NCBI GenBank assembly: GCA_002150815.3
Contig: NDFF03000383.1
Coordinates: forward strand, 1-64,000
Origin: Grammothele lineata
Lineage: Eukaryota; Basidiomycota; Agaricomycetes; Polyporales; Polyporaceae
Length of the DNA stretch: 64,000 bases
Reading direction: 5' to 3'
The position numbers and the translations under genes are program-made. The notes under the pieces are model-generated. The model did not search any database, was not told the origin of the DNA, and saw only the letters and a program-made list of their open reading frames with translations. How positions within the stretch are numbered: position 1 is the stretch's first letter; each line of letters starts with the position of its first letter. Of the stretch, positions 9,919-22,631 are shown piece after piece.

Positions 9919-12900
9919 ATGGCCACCGCAGCAGCGGCAGCAGCAACCGCCGCCGCCACCGCCAACACCATCGAGCTCGCCCAGACCGGCAAGCGCGACG
10001 AGCTCCGCGCGCTCGAGCGCAAGTATCAGGCCCGCTGGGAGGCCGAGAAGCGCTTCCAGGTCGACGCGCCGTCCGCGGGCGAGCTCGAGGGCCTCTCGCC
10101 CGCGGAGGTCAGGGAGAGGTTCCCCAAGTGGTTCGGCAACTTCCCCTTCCCCTACACGAACGGCTCCCTCCACCTCGGCCATGCGTTCACCATCTCAAAA
10201 ATCGAGTTCGAGGCAGGCTTCCAGCGCATGCTCGGCAGGCGCGTCCTCTTCCCCCATGGATTCCACGTCACGGGCATGCCTATCAAGGTGCGCTATCGTT
10301 TTCTTGTGCACGCGCGTGCGAGGGGGCGAATGCTAACTCGCGCGTGGGTAGGCTGCCTCGGACAAGATCGAGCGCGAGATAGAGATGTTTGGCGAAAACT
10401 TTGAACGGTTCGTTCCTGAGGAGGAGAGTGCACCAGCAGCAGCCGTGGACGCCGCCGCGAAGCCAGGGGACAAGGCGAAGAAGGGCAAAGTCGCGGCGAA
10501 GGCCACCGGGCTGCAGTACCAGTTCCAAATCATGGAGTCCATGGGAGTCCCGCGAGAAGAGATCAAGAAGTTCCGGGACCCGTACTACTGGGTAGGGTAC
10601 TACCCGCCAATCTGCATTGTGAGTATCCGACATTTCGTGTTTTTGTGCTTGGTCTGCGCCGCATATAGTCACAAAGGGCACTCCTTTGGCTCGTCTGTTC
10701 CCCCCTTCATCCGCATGTCCTTGCAGCTCCCCGGAGAGCATATGTATGTAGCAGGGTTCGACCCGGAACACGCCCACATTGCAATACGACGTCTTGACTC
10801 GGTGGGAAAGGGCATTCCGCTGGAAGAACTGGGGTCTTGCCGTGTGAGCTGTTCCGTGACGAATCCCGCTAGATTGAAATGTGTCAGAGTGGGCAAGCGT
10901 CGTTGTATAAACCCAAGGGCAAGATATCAGTCACGGACAATCGGTGTCTCTGAGTGTCCGAATGGCGATCGAATCGCGCGAGGGGCCGGTGTACGTGCTG
11001 TATGCGCTTATTGATGCTCTTGACATGTTTCCGCTGTGTATTCTTCGCTTTGATGGAGATCAGGCTACTGACCCTTATTCTAGGAAGACAACAAGATGTT
11101 CGGCTCACGCATCGACTGGCGCCGCTCGTTCATCACGACCGACGCGAACCCGTACTACGATAGTTTCGTGCGCTGGCAGATCAACAAGCTGCACAAACTC
11201 GGCAAGATCAAGTTCGGCGAGCGTTACACCGTCTACAGCCCCAAGGATGGCCAGCCGTGCATGGACCACGACCGTTCCGAGGGCGAGGCGCTCGGCCCGA
11301 CAGAGTACACGGGTATCAAGATGGAGGTCGTCAGCTGGGCCGAGGAGGCAGGCAAGATTGTCCAGGAGAAGGCGGGCGGACGGAAGGTGTACCTCGTCGC
11401 TGCTACGCTGAGGCCGGAGACCATGTGAGTATCAATATTGTTCTCTTGAAGAGCTCGCCTGAGCGTCCGCATGAAGGTATGGCCAAACCAACTGCTTCGT
11501 TGGCACCCAGATCAAATACGGTCTGTTCGCTATCAACGACAGCGAGGCGTACGTCTGCACGTACCGCGCAGCACGGAATATGGCGTTCCAGGGCATCATG
11601 ACGGTCCGCGGTCAGATCGACCAGCTGGCGGAGATCGATGGCTCCCTCATCGTCGGTGCAAAGATCAAGGCGCCGTTCTCGATCAACCCTGAGGTATACG
11701 TCTTGCCCATGGAGAACGTCCTCCCGACCAAGGTATGTCGGCGCATCGTGCTGCATGCGCACGAGCTCACTAAGAGTAATAGGGTACTGGCGTCGTCACT
11801 TCCGTCCCGTCCGACTCGCCAGACGACTTCCAGACGCTCACGGACCTGCGCAAGAAGCCCGAGTTCTACAAGATCGACGCCTCTTGGGCCGCGATTGACC
11901 CTGTCCCTGTCATCTCCACCCCCACCTACGGCGACATGACCGCCCCGGCCGTGATCAAGCAGCTCAAGATCCAGTCCCAGAAGGACACGAAGCAGCTCGC
12001 GGAGGCGAAGGAGATCGCGTACAAGGAAGGCTTCTACAACGGCACGATGCTCGTTGGCGAGTTCAAGGGCCTGCCTGTGCAGGAGGCGAAGCCGCGCGTG
12101 CGCGAGAAGCTCATCGAGGCTGGTCTGGCGTTCGCGTATGCAGAGCCTGAGGGTCTCATCGTGTCCCGGAGCTCGGACGAGTGTGTCATTGCGCTCATGG
12201 ACCAGTGGTACCTCGACTACGGTGAGCCGTCGTGGAGGGCACAGGCCGAGAAGTATGTCTTTCCGCACTCGGTGTCGTGACGATACTGACTGAAATATGG
12301 CAGGCTTGTCGCGAAGATGGAGACGTACAACGTCGAGACCCGCAACGCGTTCGAGGGTGTCCTCGCATGGCTGAACAAATGGGCGTGCGCGCGCACTTAC
12401 GGTCTCGGTTCTAAGCTCCCCTGGGATCCCCAATTCCTGGTGGAGAGTCTGAGCGACTCCACCATCTACATGTCCTACTACACCATCGCCCACCTGCTCC
12501 ACAGTCAGTAACACTCAGCCCTCTCGAAAGCGATCGTGTTCTGACTTTTCGTAGGTTCTCTGGACGGCAAACAAGTTGGCCCTCTTGGCGTCACCGCGGA
12601 CCAGATGACAGACGACGTTTGGGAGTACATCCTCGGCGGTGGCCCCTGGCCCGCCGACGCGCCGCTCCCGAAGGAGAAGGCGGACGCGATGAAGCGGGAG
12701 TTCTCATACTTCTACCCCTTCGACGTGCGCTCGTCGGGCAAAGACCTGATCCCGAACCACCTCACGTTCTGCGTGTACAACCACGCAGCGCTCTTCCCCG
12801 AGGACAAGTGGCCGCTGAGCATGCGCACGAACGGGCACCTGATGGTCAACGGGCAGAAGATGTCGAAGAGCAAGGGCAACTCGATGACAATGCGCCAGTG

Positions 12901-14117
12901 CATCGAGAAGTTCGGTACGGACGCGACGCGCCTGTGCCTTGCGGACGCCGGTGACGGTATCGAGGACGCGAACTTTGACGAGAAGACGGCGAATGCGAAC
13001 ATCCTCCGTCTGCACACGCTGATCGGATGGTGCGACGTGAGTTTTCGTCCGCCCTGGCCCCCTCCCCGAGGCTGACAAGGTTGTACAGGAAATGATCAAG
13101 GACAAGTCCAAGCTGCGCCAAGGCGAGAAGAACTACCACGACATCGTGTTTGAGCAGGAGGTCAACGACCTCATCATCAAGACGAAGCAGTTCTACGCTG
13201 AGTAAGTCGCCGAGGACTTGCTATGACTGGTGCTGCCGTATTGATGTCGATCGATCTGTATGACAGTATGCACTACAAGGACGCCCTGAAGTTCGGCTTC
13301 TACGAGCTGCAATCGACGCGCGATTGGTACCGTGAGGTCACCTCCGAGATGGGCATGCACGCCGACCTCGTCGAGTGGTGGATCCGCTCCGCTGCCCTCC
13401 TCGTTTGCCCCATCGCGCCCCACTTCGCCGAGCACGTCTGGACCGCGATCCTCCAGGAACCCAAGTCCGTCCAGCTCGCGCGCTGGCCGGAGCCAACCGC
13501 GTCCGTCGACCAGTCCATCCTCGACTCGGCGCAGTACATGCGGGGCACGATCAAGACGATGCGCGACGCGGAGCTCTCGCTGCTCAAGAAGATGAACAAG
13601 GGCAAGCAGGGCCAGGCGACGTACGACCCGAAGCGGCCCCGCGCGGTTCGGATTTACGTCACGACGTCGTTCCCGGAGTGGCAGGAGCAGTGCGTGCAAA
13701 CTGTCAAGGACGCATACTCGGCCGAGCACGACAAGGTCGATGACGCGAAGGTCCGCGAGCTGCTCACCCAACGCGGGCTCATCAAGGACAAGCGCGCTAT
13801 GCCGTTCGTCCAGGCGTTCAAGGTGACTTGCATATATATCCATGCACTTGTGACGTGGGCTCTGACGACTCGGTGATTCCTTGCAGAAACGCATGTCGCA
13901 GTTCGGCGCACAGACGGCGTTCAACCGAAGTGTGCCCTTCTCGGAGGTGAAGGTGTTGCACGAGATCCTCCCGTACCTCAAGCGTACCCTGAACCTCCAA
14001 GACGCTGAAGTCCTCATGGCTGACGAGGCCAAGTCAAAAGACGTCTCGGTCCTTACAAAGACGCTCATCGAGAGTGCCGAGCCGGGTAACCCCGCGTTCG
14101 AGTACTACAATGTCTGA
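9919..14117 (+). CDS. Leucyl-tRNA synthetase, cytosolic
   Basis: Attaches leucine to tRNA-Leu (class I aminoacyl-tRNA synthetase). The exon chain gives about 1,100 residues, the usual size of the eukaryotic cytosolic/archaeal-type enzyme. The HIGH-type motif is HLGH (10171-10182) after [15 protein letters not shown], and the KMSKS motif is KMSKS (12857-12871). Between them lie [28 protein letters not shown], and the CP1 editing region with [18 protein letters not shown] and [15 protein letters not shown]. The C-terminal part ends NPAFEYYNV. Introns are mostly 50-65 bases, but one at 10619-11084 is about 466 bases. The chosen ATG at 9919 (context GCACCATGG) opens an Ala-rich stretch. An in-frame ATG at 9805 could give a Leu/Arg-rich extension resembling a mitochondrial presequence, but there is no direct evidence for its use. 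The gene is intact and diverges from no close partner. Confidence 0.96.
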
Positions 14118-14370
14118 GGCCTGTATTGGGAGTTGGGGCGGGCAGGGGAAGTGCTTTGGGGGGGCTTAGTTGCAATTGCTTTGCGTGCACCTTAGAATAC
14201 ATACATACACATACGTCGTAGTCGCTGTCTTACATCTGTGCAATAGGTAGTCTCATTCCTCAACAAGAAGCATTCATCACTCGCACGCGAACTGGGTTCG
14301 ATGAGGGATTCAAATGTTTCTAGTGGCTGCTACAGGACAGGACAGTACAATTGTCCCGAACACAGTCATT

Positions 14371-15699
14371 CTACAGGGTCTCCTGTGGGTGTACGACAAG
14401 TTTCTTCCCGCTGACCTTATTCGCCTTTAGCTGCTCCAGCGCCTCGGGGATGGCGGCGAGTCCACCGGGGATGACTTCAGGAACGCCCGGCTGTGAAATG
14501 TACTTCTTAGCGATCCATTGCATCTATGGAACAACAAGAGAACAAATTACGCACCTTAATCGAACCATCCAGCATGAGCCCCTCGAACGCCCGCGTGAAC
14601 TCCTCCGCGAAGACGCGATTTGGCGAAAGGGCCATATCGCCCGCCGCGACGACGATGCGGACGTCCTTGCCACTCGTCTTCCTCTGCGCGTCGAGCGCGT
14701 CTGGGAGGACGACGATGAGCGTACCCCCAGGGGCAAGTACGTCGAACCCAAGCGCTTGTGTGTCTGCAGAGCCCACGCCGTCGTACACGACCTCCACGGG
14801 GCGCCCCTCAGTGAGTGCGGCGACTTCCGCGAGGAACACGGTGGGTGCAAAGGCTCGATCGAGAACGTGCGTCGCGCCGTAAGACTTGATGAGATCGAAA
14901 CTGTGTGGAGAGCCGGTCGCGATGATGGGCGAGAAGCCGGAGAGCTTCAGGAATTGGATCGCTGGGGAGTCCCGGTGAAAGGTGGAGCAGTCAGATGTGT
15001 AGATGAAGAGTGTATAGGACAAGAGACGCACCAGTCTGGCCGACGGAGCTCGCGCCGCCGAGGACGACCGCGGTGCGTGCAGCGTACGCGCCGCGCCCGC
15101 CTTCGTGCCAGGGCGCGGTGAGGCGTGCGCTGGCGGCGTCGGGGTGGGGGCTGTACAGTGGAATGGCAGCGGAGGGTGCGGCGGTCCCGAACGTGGCTGC
15201 CTCATCGAATGACATGCTATCCGGGATCTGGACGGTCAGTGGCGTTAGAATGTGCCCCCTAGAGTGATTCACGGATGAAGGGGAGGTATGCACCTTCGCA
15301 ACCAGGTCTTCGGGGGTACGAACGTACTGCTGGTGGGTGCATGTTGCGTTGGTATAATGGCCCTGTGTGACGCTGGGCGAGGAGAACCCGTTAGTAACAT
15401 GATCGCACCTGAAAAGGATCAAATCGCGCATACATCCTGTCCCCGATCTTGAACTTCGTGACATCTGCGCCCACTGCGATGACAGTTCCCGAGGCAGACA
15501 TGCCAAGCACGGCCGGATACGTCTCGACGAGGATGCCCCATGCCTGGACCATCCAGTCGACGGGGTTGAGGGAGGTCGATTCGACTCTGATGAGCACCTC
15601 GTCGGGGGCAGGCGACGAGACCTCCGCCGAAGAGACCGCGAAAGATCCGAACTTGGACTGGAGGTAGAGGACCTTCTGCCTTGTAGTAACCGAAGACAT
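14371..15699 (-). CDS. Medium-chain (GroES-like) oxidoreductase
   Basis: A medium-chain dehydrogenase/reductase of the zinc-independent enoyl-reductase/quinone-reductase type, NADP(H)-dependent by family. The N-terminal GroES-like domain reads MSSVTTRQKVLYL, VESTSLNPVDWM, LGMSASGTVIAVG and FKIGDRMYA. The Rossmann fold has VLGGASSVGQTGA, then after an intron FLKLSGFSPIIATGS, the SYGATHVLD motif and VYDGVGS. The C-terminal exon ends KANKVSGKKLVVHPQETL. No cysteine cluster for structural zinc is visible. Such proteins are annotated in fungi as zinc-binding alcohol dehydrogenase domain cis-zinc-less or toxD-like, and their substrates are usually unknown. The ATG at 15699 is the first in frame, and a TATATA sequence lies about 85 bases upstream. 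It converges with leucyl-tRNA synthetase, leaving a 253-base gap. Confidence 0.9.
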
Positions 15700-16843
15700 T
15701 TTAGATAGAAGACTGGCTGTGAGAGGATACCGGTAGGAGAAGTTGTGGATAGTGGGATGGGAAGTGAGAGGGACCTAAGGACGCATATATAGCCCAAAGG
15801 AAGACTAGATCTTCACCAATCTTCTACACACAAGCCCGAGTGGTTTGTAATTCGAGGACGCCTGCGCAGGATTGGCGAATGGTCTTCATCGAATATGGGC
15901 TATTCCGTTTAACCACAACGGAATGAGGTGTCCTACGTGCTACCGCCGTATGATTATTGAGCGGATAGCGCAAATACTGGACGAGCGGACATACCGGGAT
16001 TAACGAGTGCTCCTTATCTGCTATGTGCGCAATCTACCAGTAGACTCCCAAAGTTACTTCCCGTCTCAATGGGACGAGTCGACCAGTGGATGGCCAAGCT
16101 CAAAGTGTCTCGCGTGAGCATTTTGACGGAGATAGCTCACCATTCAGTCGTCGGCACTGGCAGGCGTCGTACATGCAGCTGAGCAACACAACTCGCTGGA
16201 ATACCAACTTGCCAGCGGTCGACCGAGATGTGTTACTTTTCAAGTTTGTTCCAAGTTCAGTCATAATGCGACATGAACGTAGTGGTAGACTGGTAACACA
16301 TGTGGGGCCTTGGTCCTTGCAGATTGTTTGCAGTCAAGAAGGTGGTGGTCAGGACTTATGAGCAAAACCAACGCCTAACGCAGCTTGAACTTGTGGCGCA
16401 CGGTAACGGCCCGCGCGGCCCGTGCGGCACGAGAAGCCTTCGGACGTTATGTGAATCTAGCGCCTTAACAGGCGCCGGCCCTATTTTGTTTTCGCCCTTG
16501 CAACGTCTCTGACTCCCGTCCCCATAAGCCAACGCATACCGCACAGATATTGAGTGGCTAGAGCTGTGGGATACTATCGGCATTCCCTATTTGCCCCGCC
16601 CTGGCGGCGGCCCGTCGCATCCCTCAGATGCCGTCAATATTTACGCCGCCTGCTATGTCCTGGTCGTTGAACTAGGAGAGATTACACATGATTTAGTGAT
16701 TCGATCGTGGATGCGAGAAACAGGATAAGAAACCGAAATGAAATTTGATCATTGTCCCTGCAAGAAAGCTGACGTCGGAAGACGGCGCCGCGCCGTACCA
16801 ATCATGCATAGACCCCCACATACAAGTACAAGAAATAACGTTC
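15700..16843. other. No gene recognised
   Basis: About 1.1 kb without a supported coding sequence. The first 100 bases are the reductase promoter, with TATATA near 15785. Confidence 0.5.
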
Positions 16844-18517
16844 CTATCGACTCAGGGAGCTCAAGGCATAACTTTCATCAGTAACGGAAGATCCCCATCG
16901 GAGCGGGGCGGACAACACTTCCGGATCTCGGATGTTGAGCATCATACGAGACATGAGCGAAGACGCGATCCTGCCACGATGTCAAGGTCAGGAATCAGCA
17001 GCAAAGATCAATACGCTTTATGGCTGGGATTGCGCACACGTTCGTTATCGTGACGCTGATGCTCTTGAAAGCGGGCTTGAACGGGTGAGGATTGGCGAGT
17101 ATCAGTGAAGGTCGCCGCCGCACATATTGAGAGTGTCAAAATATCTCACACGTGCGAGCTGGAAACGTGTCAGTGCATTATCACCAGGGGAAGGTGAGGG
17201 CTTACCAGGGACGTCAGAATGTTGGCCATATGGCAGCCCAATAGAACACTTTCCGCCCCGGTATGTCAGGTGTATAGCTAGAAGGCGATAGGAGACGGGA
17301 ACGTACGCGAAGTAGAGGGCACCTGCGGAAGCATATCATCAGCGACCGGTTAGTAGCAGTAGATTCCGCACTCACCGTCTCTTAGGATGATGGTGAACAG
17401 GCTTCCGCGCAAGGTTCTTCCGACGGCCAAAGTGCGATGGAGGGTGAGCGTGAAGACCGTTATGTCGAATACTAGCACACAGGACCATATTGTAGCTAGC
17501 CCTAAAAGTGCCCGTAAATGAGCAGATCTGCGATGTTGCGATATCCAAAATATTGCGACATACAACGACCCCTAATATAGCGACCTCTATTGTTGACGCG
17601 CTCTGAACACATGAGATTTGTGGGAAGGCTCACTGAGTAGCTGTGGTGTCGAGATTGCATCCAAGGCTCCGTTGAATACCGACAGGTAAGCTCGATATCA
17701 TCATGCCAACCGCATCGAGTTCAGGAGGTGTTATCCATACCCTGCTGATGGCCCACTGTCGTGACTGGAATTCAAGCCAATTATGAGACGATAACATTGT
17801 ACATGTACGTACCGCAGCGACAGCAATCGTGGCAGCAGCCAGCGTGACCAACGAGACGAGTATCTTGCGGCTGCTATGGTACATGGCGTATACACGGAAT
17901 ATTTGCAGCGCTACAAAGGCAGTATGTGTTTGGTGTGCGGACAAGTCGTGGGGAAATACGAGTGCTCACCTCCGACGACGATTTGTGTGATCCCGGACAG
18001 GAGCTGGTGGAACATTTGCAACTTTGAGCATCTTCCAAACGGGTCAAATAACAGGATGGATGGTGCCGGTATATGAAACCTACGTCTGCATTCAACGCGA
18101 GAGAAAAATAAGCAAACGCATTTATTCTCGGCGGAAGACACTTACGCTCTGTACCTGTGGCCCGAAGAATTCGTACATGACCGGAATGTGCCCAAGCACG
18201 GAAAGGTAGCGGTTGAGGAAGAAACCGAAAGCCGCCGGCGAGAATTTCCTCATCCAGAACCTTTCCACCTCGTCTCCAAACGTCAGGCTATAGTCGAAGT
18301 ACAGTACCACTGGACCGCTGTTGCATGAGTAGCGTACAGTGGGACTTCGGAAAGGATTGGACTCACCGAAGGCTGCTGTGGAGAACGCCAGACGGACCGT
18401 CGCGGCCAATTTCTCACTGGCTAATCTAAGATGGTGACGAGTACTCGAGGTTCCGCCGACGCCTGCGTAGTACACGTGGAATACTTACGAAGCAAGGTCA
18501 AGCGTAGAGGCATCCAT
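16844..18517 (-). CDS. DUF6533 multi-pass membrane protein 1
   Basis: A many-exon gene on the minus strand. It starts MDASTLDLAS, then KLAATVRLAFSTAAF, then the DUF6533 core VVLYFDYSLTFGDEVERFW and FGFFLNRYLSVLGHIPVMYE. A two-base exon (18084-18085, AC) precedes CSKLQMFHQLLSGITQIVVG. Later exons read IFRVYAMYHSSRKILVSLVTL, WSCVLVFDITVFTLTLHRTL, GSLFTIILRDG and a C-terminus LMSRMMLNIRDPEVLSAPL ending at a TAG at 16844-16846. Several hydrophobic spans of about 20 residues support a multi-pass protein, about seven by family pattern. The role is unknown. It is the only family member on the minus strand and is separated from the + array by the Kes1 gene. It appears intact, though the exact splice sites in the 17.0-17.35 kb part are less certain. 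Confidence 0.8.
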
Positions 18518-20461
18518 AGCCAAGACAGATCCACACCGGGTGGGGGAATGGCGCCGCGAGGGCAAGGTAGGAGCGAGGGGGTTCACATGCAAAGACTGAG
18601 GGAAAGTCAATGTACTTCAAAGTCAGCCGGCCGTCTTGTGAGCGGCCGAAGGGCGATAAGCTTCTGTCTGTGTAGAAGTGAAGCTTGTGCCCGGGACCAG
18701 ATCTTGACCGACGCAGGACCCCCGGCGGATCTCCACCCGCAAATTAAGTATCTCTGGGGCTGTCCACAGTGCTCCAAGTGCATCGCGGAGTCGTGTGGCG
18801 GATGGCTGAAAGGGCTGAGAAAAGATCTGCTGGGTGCTCTTCGAGGCGTCTCCCCTCATGGAGTGGCGGGAAGAAACACTGCCGCGCGCAGCGTGCCTTG
18901 TGCCGAAAGCTGCGTCGACGCTTCGAACGGGGTTACCGCTTCGAGAAGACTGTCGTCTGCGAGACGCTGAGACGGGTTTGCCTTCATCCTCGAGGGTTCG
19001 CGTGGGAGGCGTAAGTTACGGACGGCCTTGCATCTCGGCATGTCCGCTCAGTAGAGCAACGCCGTTCTCATTCGGACCTCTCGGCGTGGGATGAAGCGCT
19101 GGAGTCACCTTGACATTAGTAGCTGAGATTGGACGGCAGTCGACAAGGGTGCGCGGCCTGCGATCTCTCCGTAAACCGTGGAAATGAGACTTCGCTGTCG
19201 TTGGATGCGATATGGAGCATGCGGAGGACAAGAATACTTACCCTTACACAGATCCCGTGCACAGGAGCCAAAGCTTAAGCAAGACAGCGACAATTCTGCC
19301 ATTCGGATTGACTCTGTGCAGCGGCAAACGGCTGAATTTAGCTATAGGCCAGACTGGTGTCTATAAGTGCCTTGCCAATGCGATGGAGTTTCAGCAGTGG
19401 AGATACAGTGGGTTGATGATGTTGAACGCCGAGTTGAAGATGAAACACTCACGGACACACACGCTGGCGGAACACTCGTCGGGTTTACCATGTTCTCTCT
19501 TATTCGTCTTGATATGTGTGTCAGGGAAGGAACACGAATGCATGTCGCCCTTCAAACGAAGGCGACAACGCGGAAGCACGCGTCACTGGTGGGTGTCCGC
19601 AGCGAGGAGAACCGTGATATGCGCACATACGCCGGGACCTTGCGGCCAACCTGATTGGCCTATACATGTACCCATCAGCTGGGACTTTTAAAAGCTACGA
19701 GACGAACCGTGTACCACAGACATTGTACGTACCGCATTACAATTTTCCGCCTCCTCCGGGTCGTCACCGATATTCGCGTATGCGTGAAAGAAGTAAATGC
19801 GATTATCCTCGACATATATGAATTTGGTAATTCAGCCTCGAAAGTTGGCCTTGAAATTCGAGCCTGAATGTTTGAATCAGAAGATGCAGTCGTTGACAAG
19901 GTCCAAAGGACTGGAGCCTCTAGAAACACGTGGAAGACTCAATATGGTCATCTTATCTTATCTCAGGTAAGTTCAGAAGCACTGGTGGAAGCAGTGGAAC
20001 GGCCACTTGCGGCGATTTTGGGAGCATAGCGGGCCTCATTTATAGACACACAGGCAGCGTTTCGGCGTACAGGAAGAGGACTTGGAGGATAGGATGACGT
20101 GCGCATCATGACATATTTGGCGAAGTGACCTGTCAACGCGCCCAATACGGTGACCCTCCTCGGCCAAGCCTACCGTATCACATCGTCTGAGTGTGTATTC
20201 CGAGACGGCTCGCCCGCTAAATGAAATGTGTTAGCGAGGCTTTGGAGACGCAGCAGACGGCGAGGACGGAGAGCTACGAAAGTGGCAACGGAGGGAGAGG
20301 CGACTCCACGTTCGTCAGCCACAGCCGGCGCGTCCGCGGTGTTTGGGCGTTTCGCATCGTGCTCCCCGACACTCACATCCTCTCTCCGTTCTCCCCATCC
20401 GCTCTCTGCTCCAACCTCACGACCCCGTCTATACCCACCACTTCTACTGCAATTCACCACC
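18518..20461. other. No gene recognised
   Basis: Almost 2 kb between the first DUF6533 gene and the Kes1 gene. Open frames are short and carry no motif. The last 100 bases are a pyrimidine-rich leader of the Kes1 gene. Confidence 0.5.
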
Positions 20462-22631
20462 ATGTCCGGATCCCAGACCCCCAGCGAGCTGCCCGGCGAG
20501 GTGCGTCGTCCAGAGCTTGGTTCGAGCCACATGTTCTAACGCGCAGCGTCATGATTGCCTCGACCCCGGTCCACCCTCCATGAATGCCCCCGAAATCCCC
20601 GGCCTTCCCCCTCCTGCCTCGCGTCCTCGTTCCAGGCCGTGCCTGCATCTCAGAAGGGGAGCTGGACTAGCTTTCTCAAGTCGTACGTCCCTACGATCAC
20701 GCTCTCTGGCGAGCGAATCCCACCTGACCTATTCCTCGTCCGTTCCTCCGTTTCCCCGTTCGTCTATACGTCTCTCAACCGCCAGGATTGCGTCCTTTTC
20801 TGGCGACCTGTCGTCGTTGACCGCGCCCCCATTCATCCTCTCCCCCATCTCGCTCACCGAGTTCCCTGGTACGCGCCCCTTCTCGCCTGCTGCGCAGGTC
20901 ACAGCCCTGACCCACGATCCTGGTGCGCGCCGACAGCCTACTGGTGCGAACGCCCCGCACTGTTCTCCGCCATCGCCGATGCGAAAACCGAGCAGGAGCG
21001 GTCCATCGCGGTTCTCAAATGGTTCATCGTGAGTCTCCCTCGCATCTCCGCCACCACCCCAGGCTCATTCTCCGGGACAGAGCACGCTCAAGGGCCAGTA
21101 CACGTCCCGTAATGAGAAGCTGGGATCAGAGAAGAAGTGAGTTCAATTACTTTCGTGTTGCGTCATCACGATGGACCCCACACGAGTCTTGTGGCGCGCA
21201 CTATCACATCCAGCCGTGTCTCGTCACTGTACAGCCCACGCCATGGCGCGAGGACGCGTGTCCTATGTTGGGAAAGAAGACGCGTTGTGCGGGATCTATC
21301 GCGGCGCAACTGTTATTGATTCTTATGCTGACGCTTCTCTGTTCGCAGGCCTCTAAACCCCGTCCTCGGAGAGTGCGTATTTTCTCACTATGGTTTCCCG
21401 TCTTGGACAGACAACACGATTCTGTGCCTGAGAGCAGCCCACGTGAAACGCACGATGCTGCGGGATATTAGGGGATATTGGGTCCGCATGTGATAAGATT
21501 CGTCGTGAAGATTCTGCCAAGTGACATTGGCGCAACCCATCCACCACGGGCTTGGCATCGTCTCGGGCCCGAACTCGCTATATGGCCGTCTACCATTTCG
21601 GATATTTACCATGCATCGTTGAGGCATCTTTCTAACTGGGATGCTGACCAGACTTTTAGGCTCTTCTACGGTTTCTGGCCCGACGCCGACGGCCGCGGAC
21701 AGACAAACCTCGTCGTCGAGCAGGTCTCGCACCACCCGCCCATCACTGCCTACTTCATCTGCAACCCGTCCAAGGGGCTCGCGCTGCAAGGTCACTCCGC
21801 CCAGAAGACGAGCTTTTCTGGCGGGAGCATCATCGTGAAGCAGATCGGTCATGCTGTCCTTACTGTCGACCTCCCGGGCGGCGGTCAAGAGGAATTCTTG
21901 ATCACCCTCCCGCGCCTGCGCATTGACGGTCTGTGGTACGGTTCGCCGTACATCGAGCTTGCGGAGACGAGCTACATCCAGAGCTCGTCTGGCTGGCTAT
22001 CGACGGTGCGTCCCGTCGCCTGCTCTTCCGACGTGTAATCGCTCATGCGTCCACTGCCCTGCTCACAGATCGAGTACAAGGGCAAGGGCTACTTCTCCGG
22101 GCGCTCGCACTCGTTCAAGGCACTGCTCACGCCGCCCGGGTCGAGCACGCCAGCGAAGAAGTACGAGGGCGTGTGGCACGAGACGTCCAAGGACCTCGAC
22201 ACGGGCGAGACGTTCACGGACGTGACGTCGCCGAAGGAGGAGGTCACGGTCGGGCCGATCGAGGACATGCACGAGTACGAGAGCAGAAAGCTCTGGCAGC
22301 ACGTCGCGCGCGGGATCCGGGAGGGCGACTACGAGCTCGCGAGCCGCGAGAAGAGCAAGATCGAGGTGCGTTCCCTTCTTTGCTTACCCCTCCGTATACC
22401 GCGCTGAGGCTGACTAACGGTCCCGAACAGAACGACCAGCGACAGATGCGGCGCGACGAGCAGGCGGCGGGCACGTCGTGGGCGCGGCGACACTTCCAGC
22501 ACATCCCTTCGGACCCGGTGTACGAGCGCCTCGTGAAGCTCTTCAACGGCGTGCCCGCGACCGAGGACACGTACACCTTCCTCCACAACCACGAGGGCAC
22601 GCCGTCCGTCTCCCCCGCCCCGCCCGCCTAA
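20462..22631 (+). CDS. Oxysterol-binding protein, Kes1/Osh4 type
   Basis: A soluble lipid-transfer protein exchanging sterol and phosphatidylinositol 4-phosphate between membranes (family function). Exon 1 (20462-20500) reads MSGSQTPSELPGE. It is followed by SQKGSWTSFLKS, IASFSGDLSSLTAPPFILSPIS, TEQERSIAVLKWFI, STLKGQYTSRNEKLG and PLNPVLGE. The family signature EQVSHHPPITAYF follows, then SFSGGSIIVKQIG, GLWYGSPYIELAETSYI, YFSGRSHSFKALL and a C-terminal segment with WARRHFQHIPSDPVYERLV. There is no PH domain or ankyrin repeat, so it is the short Osh4-like class of roughly 430 residues. Two introns, at about 21137-21350 and 21385-21659, are longer (over 200 bases) than the others. The gene is intact. 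Confidence 0.93.

Noticed and set aside
10740..10775. tRNA-like T-loop (GGGTTCGACCC) inside the long LeuRS intron
   Set aside because: The flanking bases do not form a five-pair T stem, and no acceptor or anticodon arm could be drawn.
14351..15121. 256-codon + strand open frame opposite the medium-chain reductase
   Set aside because: It is a shadow frame; the minus strand has the reductase motifs and good splice sites.
20343..21032. 229-codon + strand frame overlapping the start of the Kes1 gene
   Set aside because: It runs through clear introns and is Pro/Ser-rich. The spliced Kes1 frame explains the region.
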